From: Schoenoplectus triqueter
Lineage: Eukaryota > Streptophyta > Magnoliopsida > Poales > Cyperaceae
Direction of reading: 5' to 3'
Length of the DNA stretch: 24,913 bases
Assembly (NCBI GenBank): GCA_964058805.1
Contig: CAXKVV010001904.1
Location: 1-24,913 of the forward strand
The notes beneath the pieces were generated by a model. That model searched no databases. It had not been told where the DNA came from and was given only the letters and a program-made list of their open reading frames with translations. Every line of letters starts with the position of its first letter. Position 1 is the stretch's first letter. The translations under genes were made by a program, and so were the position numbers. Below, piece by piece: positions 11,931 to 20,920 of this stretch.

Positions 11931-12758
11931 CGATTCTCAAGCTGAGATAAAATCATACACTTGAGACCAGTACCCAAAATTTGGGAATCATCAGTCTTAA
12001 TTATACCCAATTTTGAATTCAAAGGAAATAAATTATAGAAAATGGAGTTCTTTTATTGTACAAGGTTTATTGAAAAGAAAGAATTTGTGGGGTTTGCTGT
12101 GTGAACGCATTGACTCATACCAGAACATAAAGTTATTTACTAATGATAACACAAACTTTCATGTCACAAAGAAACCTGGTTCTCAATATAATTTATCTAA
12201 TGTTTTGGCTCAGATTTTAAATAACCTTTTGCCAAATGTCTAAATGTATTCATTTCAAATTATATTCCTTTACTTATTATAAAATTATTTTCATCTGAAA
12301 TGCATTCTCGGACAATATATATGAAGAATAAATTACTTACCCCCTGAAAGTCTCACTTGGTTGTATAAATAAATTGTACAAAAAAGTGTACTTTTGCAGT
12401 TGAAATAGATATCAACCGTAACAAAAGGTATTTTCCAGTTGAAATAAATAAAGGCAAGTCCTTATTAGTGTACCTTCCTTTTATATCAAAGAAGTGTTTT
12501 ATTGGACTAAAAATATATTCAAATTAGGGATATAATGCTAGTTAAATCAAATTATTAGGATATTTTGTAAGGAAGTATTACCATAAATACTGCAAAAGAG
12601 CCCTATATATGTCTTGATAGGGAGTGGGGTTGAACGTGTTCCATTTGAAAATTATTTATCTTATACAAGAAAGATGAATCTGGGTTCTGCCATTTTAGTA
12701 GTACTTGAGTATTGGTGAAAAAGTCAAACAACATAGTGGTTAGAAACACGAGGTTTTT
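11931..12758. other. Intergenic region, no gene recognised
   Basis: The longest open stretch (12013-12243, plus) would encode 76 residues with no recognised motif and is probably fortuitous or a fragment of an unidentified repeat. The rest is AT-rich with no structural features. Confidence 0.4.
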
Positions 12759-13350
12759 AATAGGGGTGTAAATGGATTGGATACGCACACATAATGATTT
12801 TACTGTATTCGTTATAATTTTTCAACAGATTGAATATTTGACAGATATTTGAATATGGATCGGATATCGGACAAGTACAGATACAAATACAAATATATAT
12901 TGGATATTAAATAAAAATATTATATTTATCATTGGAAAAAAATTATACTATTTTTTGGTAGAATCATTAATCATAAAAATTAAATATATTAATTAAAAAA
13001 GTTAAATATTAATTATCATTATATTAGTAGTTCAAATCTATTTATAAAAATATGATACATTAGCATAAATTGGATATAAAATTAATTAGATTTATTATGT
13101 ATGCTAGAAATCTAATTAAAAAAATATATAATGAGATTTTTTTGGATAAATTGTATAATATCACATCAGACATCTTTGAATAATGTCGTATATTGATGGA
13201 TAATAACTAAACGGTCAAATACGGATAGCTAATAGCTAAACCGTGTCCTTATCCGTCAAAAAACTTTGGACACGGATCAAATAATTTTATTATTTTTCGA
13301 ATCGAATCACGGGTAAAATTAAATATTTTATTATCTATTTACACCCTCAA
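12759..13350. mobile_element. Probable non-autonomous hAT-like element
   Basis: The left end reads TAGGGGTGTAAATGGATT (from 12761). The right end, reverse complemented, reads TGAGGGTGTAAATAGATA, so about 14 of 18 terminal positions match as an inverted repeat. The flanks AGGTTTTT (12751-12758) and AGGTTTTA (13351-13358) match at 7 of 8 positions, compatible with a decayed 8-bp hAT target duplication. The interior is AT-rich with GGATCGGATATCGGA words and no transposase. Exact ends are uncertain by a few bases. Confidence 0.45.
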
Positions 13351-13669
13351 AGGTTTTAACCTATGTATCCTGTTCATTTTCTACTATAGAGCAAAAGGAA
13401 AAGAAAGTAATCAATCAAATAACATATTTGCCTTTACTTTTTAGGGAAAAAAACAAGAAAAAACTATGCTCAGTCTGAATACCAATCATTTATGTTAAGA
13501 TATCAACACCATTGAAGTATTTACAATCAAATGTCGATCTGCTATGCTATTATAGTTCGCCATACATCACTGGTTATCAACTTTATTACTTCTAAATTTA
13601 ATTCCCACTCCAAATTATTTCAGATTGCCAACTGCTGGTAACTAACCATTAGGGAGGTGAAAACTCAAA
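13351..13669 (+). promoter_or_regulatory. Presumed upstream region of the DUF247 gene
   Basis: This is the 319-bp space between the hAT-like element and the DUF247 ATG. No clear TATA box or known operator was identified. The start context AAAATGG has a favourable A at -3 and G at +4. Confidence 0.3.
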
Positions 13670-14875
13670 ATGGACGGAGGCATTTCAGATGTAGAAATAA
13701 AGATATCCACACCATTGGATACGTGGGTTTTGGATATAAAAAATCGACTTGTTGGTCAATTTCCATATCTAACTGAACCACGAGAAGCATCAATAACACA
13801 AGCAGAAATACTCAAAAGATGTGAAGTAACAATATATCCGAGTGACGACTTGCCAGAGAAGTTTGATATTGGGGTCCACCTTTATGGCTGCGCTAGAAAG
13901 GATCCCACGTGGGAATATGTTGCATTCATGTCCCAATGGCTTGGTTTTGATCTAAAGTTGTACCTTGAGGACATGAAAGAGAAAGAGGATCTAGCCCGAA
14001 GGTGCTATATGGAGACAGATAGATGGCATCTGGTTAGCGATAGCAACTGTTTCCTGGAATCTTTGATGGTTGGTAGTTGTTTCCTAGGTTTTGCAATTGT
14101 TTTGTTCCAAAAGGACCATGAAATTGGAATAGAAACTTTGAAAGGAACCGACTACATTAGTGATAAAGATCTAAGGTCCAAACAATTTAAAATTTTATAC
14201 CGGAAAATAATGAATCCTCCAACACGAACCAAATTAGACATGTTGAACCTTGGAAACCAGATCCCATGGTTTGCTGTAGAGGCTGTTTTTACAAGGTCAA
14301 ACTTGCATAGGGTTTATAGTGACAAGTACTCCATCGAAAAGCTGGCAATGTCATGCTTTGATGACCTCTTCCCGAGAGTGAACAAGTCTAAGGTTGAAAA
14401 TGGAGCCCTTCCTATTGATGGCTTCAAACATCTACTACACATCTTCTATTGGACCCGAACACCTGAAAACAATAGGTGGGAGCCGGATGATCGCACACAC
14501 CAGATACTTCCTCTTAAAAGATTTGGTATGCTTTATATCCCTAGTGCAACAGAGTTGCTAGGATCTGCAACGGTTATAGAAAAGCTCACCAGTGGCTTTT
14601 GTGACGCTGAATACAGTACCAGAAGAATATCAGCACTAATGCAAATAGCACCCTTGGACTTATTTCCATACAGCCATGAAATATTTAGCACTCTTTTAAA
14701 ATTTGAACAGCATTATCGGGGTGAGCTTACACTCACTGTCTACATTGCATGTATGAAAAGCCTATTACAAACCAAAGAAGATGTGAAACTGCTGCAAAAG
14801 AATGGTATTATGCGAAACACATTGAAAGACGAAAAAGAAGTTGACAAAATTCACAGCAGCATCACAGAAAGATAA
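13670..14875 (+). CDS. DUF247 (UPF0481) protein, C-terminally truncated by a retrotransposon
   Basis: This is a plant-specific DUF247 protein, normally a single-exon gene of about 400-550 residues ending in a membrane helix. Family hallmarks are visible: NCFLESLMVGSCFLGF (about 126-141), LGNQIPWF (194-201), GFKHLLHIFYW, IPSATELLGSA, and the late LLKFEQHYRGELTLTVY plus EDVKLLQKNGIM blocks. The copia insertion falls within codon 391. The reading frame then runs 10 codons into the LTR (DKIHSSITER) and stops, giving 401 residues. The other 82 codons, including the membrane helix, lie at 20445-20694 and stay in frame across the target site, so the uninterrupted length would have been 473. No other lesion is seen. 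DUF247 genes include self-incompatibility determinants in grasses, but no such role can be claimed here. The truncated form is probably non-functional or mislocalised (inference). Confidence 0.88.
   Translation: MDGGISDVEIKISTPLDTWVLDIKNRLVGQFPYLTEPREASITQAEILKRCEVTIYPSDDLPEKFDIGVHLYGCARKDPTWEYVAFMSQWLGFDLKLYLEDMKEKEDLARRCYMETDRWHLVSDSNCFLESLMVGSCFLGFAIVLFQKDHEIGIETLKGTDYISDKDLRSKQFKILYRKIMNPPTRTKLDMLNLGNQIPWFAVEAVFTRSNLHRVYSDKYSIEKLAMSCFDDLFPRVNKSKVENGALPIDGFKHLLHIFYWTRTPENNRWEPDDRTHQILPLKRFGMLYIPSATELLGSATVIEKLTSGFCDAEYSTRRISALMQIAPLDLFPYSHEIFSTLLKFEQHYRGELTLTVYIACMKSLLQTKEDVKLLQKNGIMRNTLKDEKEVDKIHSSITER
14837..14841. repeat. Target site duplication of copia element 1, left copy
   Basis: GAAGT lies directly before the TG that opens the left LTR. 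The identical GAAGT at 20440-20444 directly follows the CA of the right LTR. Five bases is the standard length for Ty1/copia integration. Confidence 0.95.
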
Positions 14876-15246
14876 TCAAATGAACACAGAGTTTTAACGT
14901 GGTTTCGCCTATAGCGCACTCCACTACACACACACCCTTTCAGTCTTTATTTCAACTCAAAAATATTTTCTGTTACAACTCACACCACTCTGCTCCATTG
15001 TTATTATTTCTAAGGGAGAGAGAGCCTATATTCCATTAGCTACAGCCCCACCCAGTACGCAACAAATCAGGCCAGATTTCATTTAGCTATCCCATTTTAG
15101 TAGAAAATAAAAAACCATCCAATAATAGAGAAAACCACTAATTCTGTATATTTAATCAGGAGATATTTAGTTTGATATACTTCCTTGATTTATTTCTCTA
15201 GATCAGATATGGCACCTGACTACAGTGCCAGCTTGTCATTCCAACA
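14842..15246 (-). repeat. 3' LTR of copia element 1
   Basis: This 405-bp LTR reads TGACAAAATTC at its left edge and ends ATTCCAACA on the plus strand. It differs from the partner LTR at two places: the G in CCTTTCAGTC is A in the partner, and the C in CAGGCCAG is T. Confidence 0.97.
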
Positions 15247-15256
15247 TTCCCCCTCA
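15247..15256 (-). other. Polypurine tract of copia element 1
   Basis: On the minus strand TGAGGGGGAA abuts the start of the 3' LTR (TGTTGG). This purine run primes plus-strand DNA synthesis in LTR retrotransposons. It overlaps the TGA stop of the pol reading frame (15254-15256). Confidence 0.9.
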
Positions 15257-18200
15257 AGATGGCACGTAGATATCACTCATACCCAATTTGATAAGAGACT
15301 CATTAAACATCTTGCTTGATACAGCTTTGGTTAACATGTCTGCTAATTGCTCACCTGATCTTACAAATGGAATTTCAATAATCTTTGAGTCTATTTTTTC
15401 TCTGATAAAATGTCTATCTACTTCAATGTGTTTTGTTCTGTCATGTTGTACCGGGTTATGGGAAATATCTATTGCAGCCTTGTTATCACAAAATAATTTC
15501 ATTTCACTGATTGGTTCAAAACCAAGTTCGGTTAAAAGTCTTCGTAACCACAATAATTCACAAATACCTTTTACCATTCCCCTAAACTCAGCTTCAGCAC
15601 TAGACAAGGCTACCACATTTTGTTTTTTACTTCTCCAAGTAACTAGGTTTCCACCCACAAATGTGAAGTAACCTGCCGTTGACTTACGGTCACACACACT
15701 ACCTGCCCAATCTGCATCAGTATATCCAGCTATTTCGAGATGTCCATGTTTCTCAAACATTATCCCTCTTCCTGGAGACCCTTTTAGGTACCTAAGAATT
15801 CTCATTACTGCATCCATGTGTTCTTCGCTTGGAGAGTGCATGAATTGACTAACAACACTCACAGCGTAAGCTATGTCAGGTCTAGTATGAGATAAATAAA
15901 TTAATTTTCCAACTAATCTTTGGTACCTTTCTCGGTTTATTGGACTTTGATTCGGGTCTACCACCAACTTTTGATTTTGGACCATTGGTGTGTCAACTGG
16001 TTTGCATTCTAGCATTCCAACCTCAGCAAGTAAGTCGAGAATGTAATTTCTTTGAGAGAGGAAAATACCTTTATCACTTCGAGCTACTTCAATTCCCAAA
16101 AAATATTTCAACCCACCCAAGTTCTTCATTTCAAATTCTTTAGACAATCTTGTCTCTAGTAATTTGATCTCCTCATGATCGTTACCTGTAATAATCATAT
16201 CGTCCACATATATGATTAGTACCGTAAGTTTACCTTGGTTCCGTTTGAAGAACAATGTGTGATCGGAATTGCTTTGTTCATACTTATACCCCTTCATTGC
16301 ACTGCAAAATCTACCAAACCATGCTCTAGGAGATTGTTTCAAACCATACAAGGACTTCTCCAATTTACACACCTTCCGCTTTGTTCCCGAACATTGGTAC
16401 CCAGGTGGAAGGTCCATGTAAATCTCTTCTTTTAGATCACCATGTAAGAAAGCATTCTTCACATCAAACTGGTGTAGTGGCCAATCACAATTCGCTGCAA
16501 GAGATAACAGAACTCGCACAGTATTTAGTTTTGCAACAGGTGAGAAGGTTTCTTGGAAATCAATACCATAAGTCTGAGTATACCCTTTGGCTACGAGTCG
16601 TGCTTTATATCTCTCAATTTTTCCTTCTACATTATATTTTATGGAATAGACCCATTTACAGCCCACAGTTCTCTTTCCCTCGGGTAAATCCACTAACTTC
16701 CAAGTTTGGTTTTTTTCAAGTGCATCCATTTCAGTTTCCATTGCTTTTACCCATTTTGGATCTTTAATAGCTTCTTCTAACCTTTCTGGTACATTTCCAG
16801 ACGAGACTTGTAGTAGAAAATTTTTCAAGGGTTCAGAAAGCTGGTCAGTTGTTGTATAATTTGTAATGGGGTAGTTTATTTCTTTGCTTGTTCCATCTTC
16901 AGGGATGTACCGTTTTGGTGGTTTACCTCGATTAGTTCTTAGTGGTAAAGTAAAATTCAGGTTCTGTGAACTTACCTCATGAGTATCCTCGAGAGAGTCT
17001 GAGCCATGTGGTTGCGGTTCAGATTGTATTACTTCTTCATTACTCACATCCATCTCTATCCATAAGTTGATTCCTGATTCTTCAGTATTGAGTTCACTCT
17101 CGGTCTGGTCCAACTGAGCAAGGCTTGGTCTGTGACTCCTATCAAGTACATCTTCAGGTGTAACATTTTCAGATTCTTCTCTTCCCATTCTTAGGTTTGG
17201 GCTCGGCTGTTCGAAGTTCAGGTTCTCTATGTTTGGATCAGCTATGGCATGAAGTGAGTCAAGAGGTTGAGATTGAAACCGCCTTTGATCAGATATTTCT
17301 AGAATCGAATTTTCTGCTGCAATATTCGGACTACTATCCAACAGTTCTCGGTTTTCTGCTGTAATATTCGGACCACTAAACATCAGTTCAGGTTCATTCT
17401 CTATTTCCCCCTGAACAGGAACTTGGTGTTGAGTAAAATAAGATTCATGTTCAATGAAGGTTACGTCCATTGTTGTGTAAAATTTTTGAGTTAACGGGTT
17501 ATAACATTGATATCCTTTTTTATGAGATCCAAAACCCAAAAAAACACACTTTTCTGCACACGGTTCTACTTTGGTACGAAATTTCTTTTGAATATGAACA
17601 TACACTACACATCCAAATATTTTGGGAGACATGTTTAAAATAGAAGGAATGTTAACATGATCAGCTAGCCTTTGTAACGGGGTTTTGAACTCGTTAGTTT
17701 TTGTAGGAGTGCGATTAATCAAATATACAGCAGTAGACACAGCATTATCCCAAAAAATTTGTGGTACATGGTTTTCAAACAAAAGTGATCTAGCGGTTTC
17801 AAGGATATGTCTGTTCTTTCGTTCTGCAATTCCATTTTGTTGTGGTGTTCCTACACATGAGGTTTCATGTATTATCCCTTTATTTTTAAAAAAATCTTGT
17901 AGGTTTCTGTTGATATATTCCCGACCATTATCACTTCTAACCACTTTTATCTCCTTCTCAAATTGAGTTTTCACCATCATGTAAAAAATTTCTAACACTT
18001 TTGGTACTTCATCTTTGGATTTAAGGAGGTAAAGCCATGTCATACGGGTACAGTCATCAGTGAACAAAATGAACCACCTATAACCAGATTTGGACATAAC
18101 CGGGGAGGGACCCCAAACATCAGTGTGAACTAAATTAAAAGGAACAAGACTTTTATTCAAGCTAGCATGATAAGTTGTACGATGACTCTTGGCTTTAATA

Positions 18201-18559
18201 CAGGTTTCACAGACAAATTCTTCATTATTTAACCCCAAAAATAAAGTGGGAGATAATTTTCTCATATACCCAAATGAGGGATGTCCTAGTCTTCTATGCC
18301 ATAACCATACTTTTCCCTTCAATTTTTCGGATTCACTTCTTGCAAGACATGTCTGTCCGAGCTTCAGATTTTCTAAGTAATACAATCCTCCCCGCTTAGT
18401 ACCACGCCCAATAATCTCCCTCGTCAGGATATCCTGGAAGACACAAAAATCAGGAAACATTAGGACTGCACAGTTTAATTCTTCTGTAATCTGACTAACC
18501 GATATCAGTCTAGTAGATAGAGATGGAACCAACAGAGTATTTTTAAGGATTAACGATAA
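15254..18559 (-). CDS. pol: copia Pol region: integrase, reverse transcriptase, RNase H
   Basis: A single frame of about 1100 codons stays open to the TGA beside the polypurine tract. The upstream edge is the presumed frameshift point, not a start codon. Counting from a TTG codon at 18532, the integrase zinc-binding residues are H79, H84, C108 and C111. The catalytic triad is D138, D201 and E237, with the usual 35-residue spacing between the last two. The reverse-transcriptase active site YVDD is at 775-778 (nt 16199-16210), preceded by the conserved QFDVKNAFLHGDL motif. RNase H follows, with GYTDADWAGS, SSAEAEF and the LFCDNKAA motif. There are no internal stops. The region between integrase and reverse transcriptase is hydrophilic and serine/glutamate-rich. 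It would normally be translated as part of one polyprotein with Gag, and no start codon of its own is evident. Confidence 0.95.
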   Translation of the reverse strand, partial: LSLILKNTLLVPSLSTRLISVSQITEELNCAVLMFPDFCVFQDILTREIIGRGTKRGGLYYLENLKLGQTCLARSESEKLKGKVWLWHRRLGHPSFGYMRKLSPTLFLGLNNEEFVCETCIKAKSHRTTYHASLNKSLVPFNLVHTDVWGPSPVMSKSGYRWFILFTDDCTRMTWLYLLKSKDEVPKVLEIFYMMVKTQFEKEIKVVRSDNGREYINRNLQDFFKNKGIIHETSCVGTPQQNGIAERKNRHILETARSLLFENHVPQIFWDNAVSTAVYLINRTPTKTNEFKTPLQRLADHVNIPSILNMSPKIFGCVVYVHIQKKFRTKVEPCAEKCVFLGFGSHKKGYQCYNPLTQKFYTTMDVTFIEHESYFTQHQVPVQGEIENEPELMFSGPNITAENRELLDSSPNIAAENSILEISDQRRFQSQPLDSLHAIADPNIENLNFEQPSPNLRMGREESENVTPEDVLDRSHRPSLAQLDQTESELNTEESGINLWIEMDVSNEEVIQSEPQPHGSDSLEDTHEVSSQNLNFTLPLRTNRGKPPKRYIPEDGTSKEINYPITNYTTTDQLSEPLKNFLLQVSSGNVPERLEEAIKDPKWVKAMETEMDALEKNQTWKLVDLPEGKRTVGCKWVYSIKYNVEGKIERYKARLVAKGYTQTYGIDFQETFSPVAKLNTVRVLLSLAANCDWPLHQFDVKNAFLHGDLKEEIYMDLPPGYQCSGTKRKVCKLEKSLYGLKQSPRAWFGRFCSAMKGYKYEQSNSDHTLFFKRNQGKLTVLIIYVDDMIITGNDHEEIKLLETRLSKEFEMKNLGGLKYFLGIEVARSDKGIFLSQRNYILDLLAEVGMLECKPVDTPMVQNQKLVVDPNQSPINRERYQRLVGKLIYLSHTRPDIAYAVSVVSQFMHSPSEEHMDAVMRILRYLKGSPGRGIMFEKHGHLEIAGYTDADWAGSVCDRKSTAGYFTFVGGNLVTWRSKKQNVVALSSAEAEFRGMVKGICELLWLRRLLTELGFEPISEMKLFCDNKAAIDISHNPVQHDRTKHIEVDRHFIREKIDSKIIEIPFVRSGEQLADMLTKAVSSKMFNESLIKLGMSDIYVPS

Positions 18560-19941
18560 GAAATAGGTACATCACCCGTTCCTTTCACAGGATACAAAAT
18601 GCCATTTGCATTCAGAATTCCACTCTTTCTTGGTTCAGTAAGATTTACAAGGTCTTTTTCGGAAAAAGTCATGTGATCGGTTGCTCCAGAATCAATCACC
18701 CAATTTTGTAATTTCTGAACATCACAATTATTTTTAAAAATTGACATATTACCTTGAGCCAATTGTTTACCTGCTTGTTCAGAATTAAATCCCAAAACTA
18801 ACCGGTCTGAAGGTACAGTTGTTGTAGCGTGTGCAGCTCCACTCGTCTGATCTAAGACAACAGCTTGACTCGAGCTCGGTTGAGTCTGGGTCTGTTTGGT
18901 CAATTGATCAAGTCCGGTGTTCCCACTTTGGTTCAGTTCTTTTGGCCCAGAAACTACTATGGTTGCACACCCCTTTTGACCATCTGATTTTCGTTTCTTT
19001 TGATCTTTCCACCAATCAGGATAGCCAATGAGTTTAAAACAATTTTCTCTAGTATGTTTTGAACCCCCACAGTAAGTACAGCCATATCTTATTTGAGTTT
19101 TCTCTTGGTTCGATCTTGGTTTAGTAAAAGTTAGATTTACCTCAGCTGGTTTATACCCTCTTGACACCATGGCCATTGAGTTGTTTCTTGCTTCATCTCC
19201 CTTCACCATCACCACCTGACGCATTTCTTCTCTTCGAACCCTTGCAAAGGCCTGCTCGACAGTAGGAAACGGGTTCATCTGAAGCACATCAGCTCTTATG
19301 TTGTCAAGACGATCGTCGAGTCCGTCTAGGAAGGTGTACACCCTACTCTCTTGAATGTAAGAGTTGAACCTTTCTATGTCGATGGAGTACTCCATTGGAT
19401 TCGGGCGTCGAAAATCTATCTCCCTCCACAGAGTTTGTAACTTACTATAATATTCTTCAACCGGCCTACTCTCTTGCTTGAGTTTTGCAACCCTCTTGTT
19501 TAAATCATACACTAGAGCTGCATCATTGCCGTCAAAGAATGTCGTAGCTATTGCGTCCCAAACATCTTTTGCAGTCGGGAAGCGGATGAAGTTGCCAATT
19601 AGTCTCGGTTCAAGTGAATTAATTAACCATCCCTTTACTATGGCATCATCAATACTCCACTTTCGAAACAGAGGATCTGTTGGCAGCGGTTGATCAGGGA
19701 TCCTAGTGATGTGTCTCAACTTATCTCGTCCTTTAATGTGCATTTCTACCACTTGAGACCACAACCCATAATTTGTGCCATCTAGTTTCACTGATATAGA
19801 TGGTGCAGAGCCTTCGGTTGATGGTACGGTGACAGAAGATGATTGTTGTAGGATGAGGAGTTGGGTTAATTTTTCTAAGAGAGCCGCAGTAGTAGAGGTC
19901 TCTCCTGTTGTAACAGGTTTTTCAGGTGGCGTCCCTGTCAT
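18550..19941 (-). CDS. gag: copia Gag with protease motif, stopped early by a frameshift
   Basis: The first in-frame ATG is at 19939-19941, giving 463 residues; the frame is open upstream as far as the primer site but without an ATG. The middle is a gag domain of the UBN2/retrotran_gag type (WDAIATTFF, then a coiled helical part ending near VEQAFARVRR). A CCHC zinc knuckle with C288, C291, H296 and C301 is the nucleic-acid-binding part of the capsid protein. The aspartic-protease signature DSGATDHMT starts at about residue 417. The frame ends in TAA at 18550-18552, shortly after the protease motif begins, whereas copia elements usually read straight into integrase. The matching continuation is present one frame over, so a single-base loss near 18557-18562 is the likely cause. 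Confidence 0.93.
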   Translation of the reverse strand: MTGTPPEKPVTTGETSTTAALLEKLTQLLILQQSSSVTVPSTEGSAPSISVKLDGTNYGLWSQVVEMHIKGRDKLRHITRIPDQPLPTDPLFRKWSIDDAIVKGWLINSLEPRLIGNFIRFPTAKDVWDAIATTFFDGNDAALVYDLNKRVAKLKQESRPVEEYYSKLQTLWREIDFRRPNPMEYSIDIERFNSYIQESRVYTFLDGLDDRLDNIRADVLQMNPFPTVEQAFARVRREEMRQVVMVKGDEARNNSMAMVSRGYKPAEVNLTFTKPRSNQEKTQIRYGCTYCGGSKHTRENCFKLIGYPDWWKDQKKRKSDGQKGCATIVVSGPKELNQSGNTGLDQLTKQTQTQPSSSQAVVLDQTSGAAHATTTVPSDRLVLGFNSEQAGKQLAQGNMSIFKNNCDVQKLQNWVIDSGATDHMTFSEKDLVNLTEPRKSGILNANGILYPVKGTGDVPISYR

Positions 19942-20022
19942 TGTCTTCAATTGTAGAGAATTCTTGTTGCTAGAGGTAGGTTTCGGCAAGGTTAGATGGA
20001 CAAGGTTGGTCCTAGAATCTCT

Positions 20023-20034
20023 GCTCTGATACCA
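20023..20034 (-). other. Primer binding site of copia element 1
   Basis: On the minus strand TGGTATCAGAGC directly follows the end of the 5' LTR. It is complementary to the 3' end of the plant initiator methionine tRNA, the usual minus-strand primer of plant copia elements. Confidence 0.95.
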
Positions 20035-20439
20035 TGACAAAATTCACAGCAGCATCACAGAAAGATAATCAAATGAACACAGAGTTTTAACGTGGTTTCG
20101 CCTATAGCGCACTCCACTACACACACACCCTTTCAATCTTTATTTCAACTCAAAAATATTTTCTGTTACAACTCACACCACTCTGCTCCATTGTTATTAT
20201 TTCTAAGGGAGAGAGAGCCTATATTCCATTAGCTACAGCCCCACCCAGTACGCAACAAATCAGGCTAGATTTCATTTAGCTATCCCATTTTAGTAGAAAA
20301 TAAAAAACCATCCAATAATAGAGAAAACCACTAATTCTGTATATTTAATCAGGAGATATTTAGTTTGATATACTTCCTTGATTTATTTCTCTAGATCAGA
20401 TATGGCACCTGACTACAGTGCCAGCTTGTCATTCCAACA
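20035..20439 (-). repeat. 5' LTR of copia element 1
   Basis: This 405-bp LTR should carry the element promoter and transcribes away from the 3' half of the DUF247 gene. It is identical to the other LTR except at two sites. Confidence 0.97.
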
Positions 20440-20444
20440 GAAGT
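20440..20444. repeat. Target site duplication of copia element 1, right copy
   Basis: GAAGT is identical to 14837-14841 and confirms a single integration event. Confidence 0.95.
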
Positions 20445-20694
20445 TTTAGATTTTGTTCAACATTTTTGGAAATATTTATTAGAGGTGGATGCTGCTATAC
20501 CCTTTAGCTTCATTCGCTTTTCAGATGAGGTGAATGAGCATCATGAAAAAGGACTTGCTAGATGTTACGCTGGGTTCAAGAGCCACTTCTGTCCCAGTCG
20601 ATGGGTAATGATCTCGATCATCGCAGCCATCACTTTGTTCGCCCTTACTGTTATTCAATCATTATATACAGTCCTTGGCTATTACAAAATTTGA
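20445..20694 (+). pseudogene. Separated 3' end of the DUF247 gene, with membrane helix
   Basis: This segment continues the DUF247 frame across the target site and ends in TGA at 20692-20694. It encodes the family's C-terminal part: FIRFSDEVNEHHEK, a basic aromatic linker, and the hydrophobic span VMISIIAAITLFALTVIQSL (about residues 445-464 of the uninterrupted numbering), the expected C-terminal membrane anchor. It has no promoter or start of its own here and no stop inside, consistent with a recent break. Confidence 0.9.
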
Positions 20695-20920
20695 ACATGC
20701 TAAGTACTCGTCTGTGTGTCGTATTTTTATTTTTATTTTTTTATTGTTCATGTTGAATTGATGGGATTGTATCTTCTGCTTTTATGTGAATTGCATTTTG
20801 TTATTATTTTTTTATCATAATATTCTATTTTGTTATCTACTTGTAGTGTTGTAATGGTGAGAAGTCAAGGATGATTTTCAATTTATTTGAAAACCATTGT
20901 CAATGATTCCCAACTTAAAA
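20695..20920 (+). other. 3' flank of the DUF247 gene
   Basis: T-rich sequence with several TTTTATTTTT runs and TTGTAATG words, compatible with a plant 3' untranslated region and polyadenylation zone. No gene is seen. Confidence 0.4.

Larger units (their letters stand above)
14842..20439 (-). mobile_element. Full-length Ty1/copia LTR retrotransposon inserted in DUF247
   Basis: The 5598-bp element lies antisense to its host gene. In element order it has: 5' LTR (20439-20035), primer binding site immediately inside it, gag with zinc knuckle and protease motif, integrase, reverse transcriptase, RNase H, polypurine tract, and 3' LTR (15246-14842). Integrase before reverse transcriptase defines copia order. 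LTRs are 405 bp each, begin TG and end CA, and differ at 2 sites. The target duplication is perfect. The only defect found in the coding region is a one-base shift between gag/protease and integrase, so this copy is structurally complete but probably not autonomous. The GYPDWW sequence after the zinc knuckle is common in several plant copia lineages; I do not assign a lineage. Confidence 0.96.

Noticed and set aside
12013..12243. 76-codon plus-strand frame
   Set aside because: No motif recognised; could be a fragment of an unknown repeat but cannot be supported as a gene.
20445..20694. An independent small membrane-protein gene
   Set aside because: The sequence is the in-frame continuation of the DUF247 gene across the target duplication, so it is the separated 3' end.
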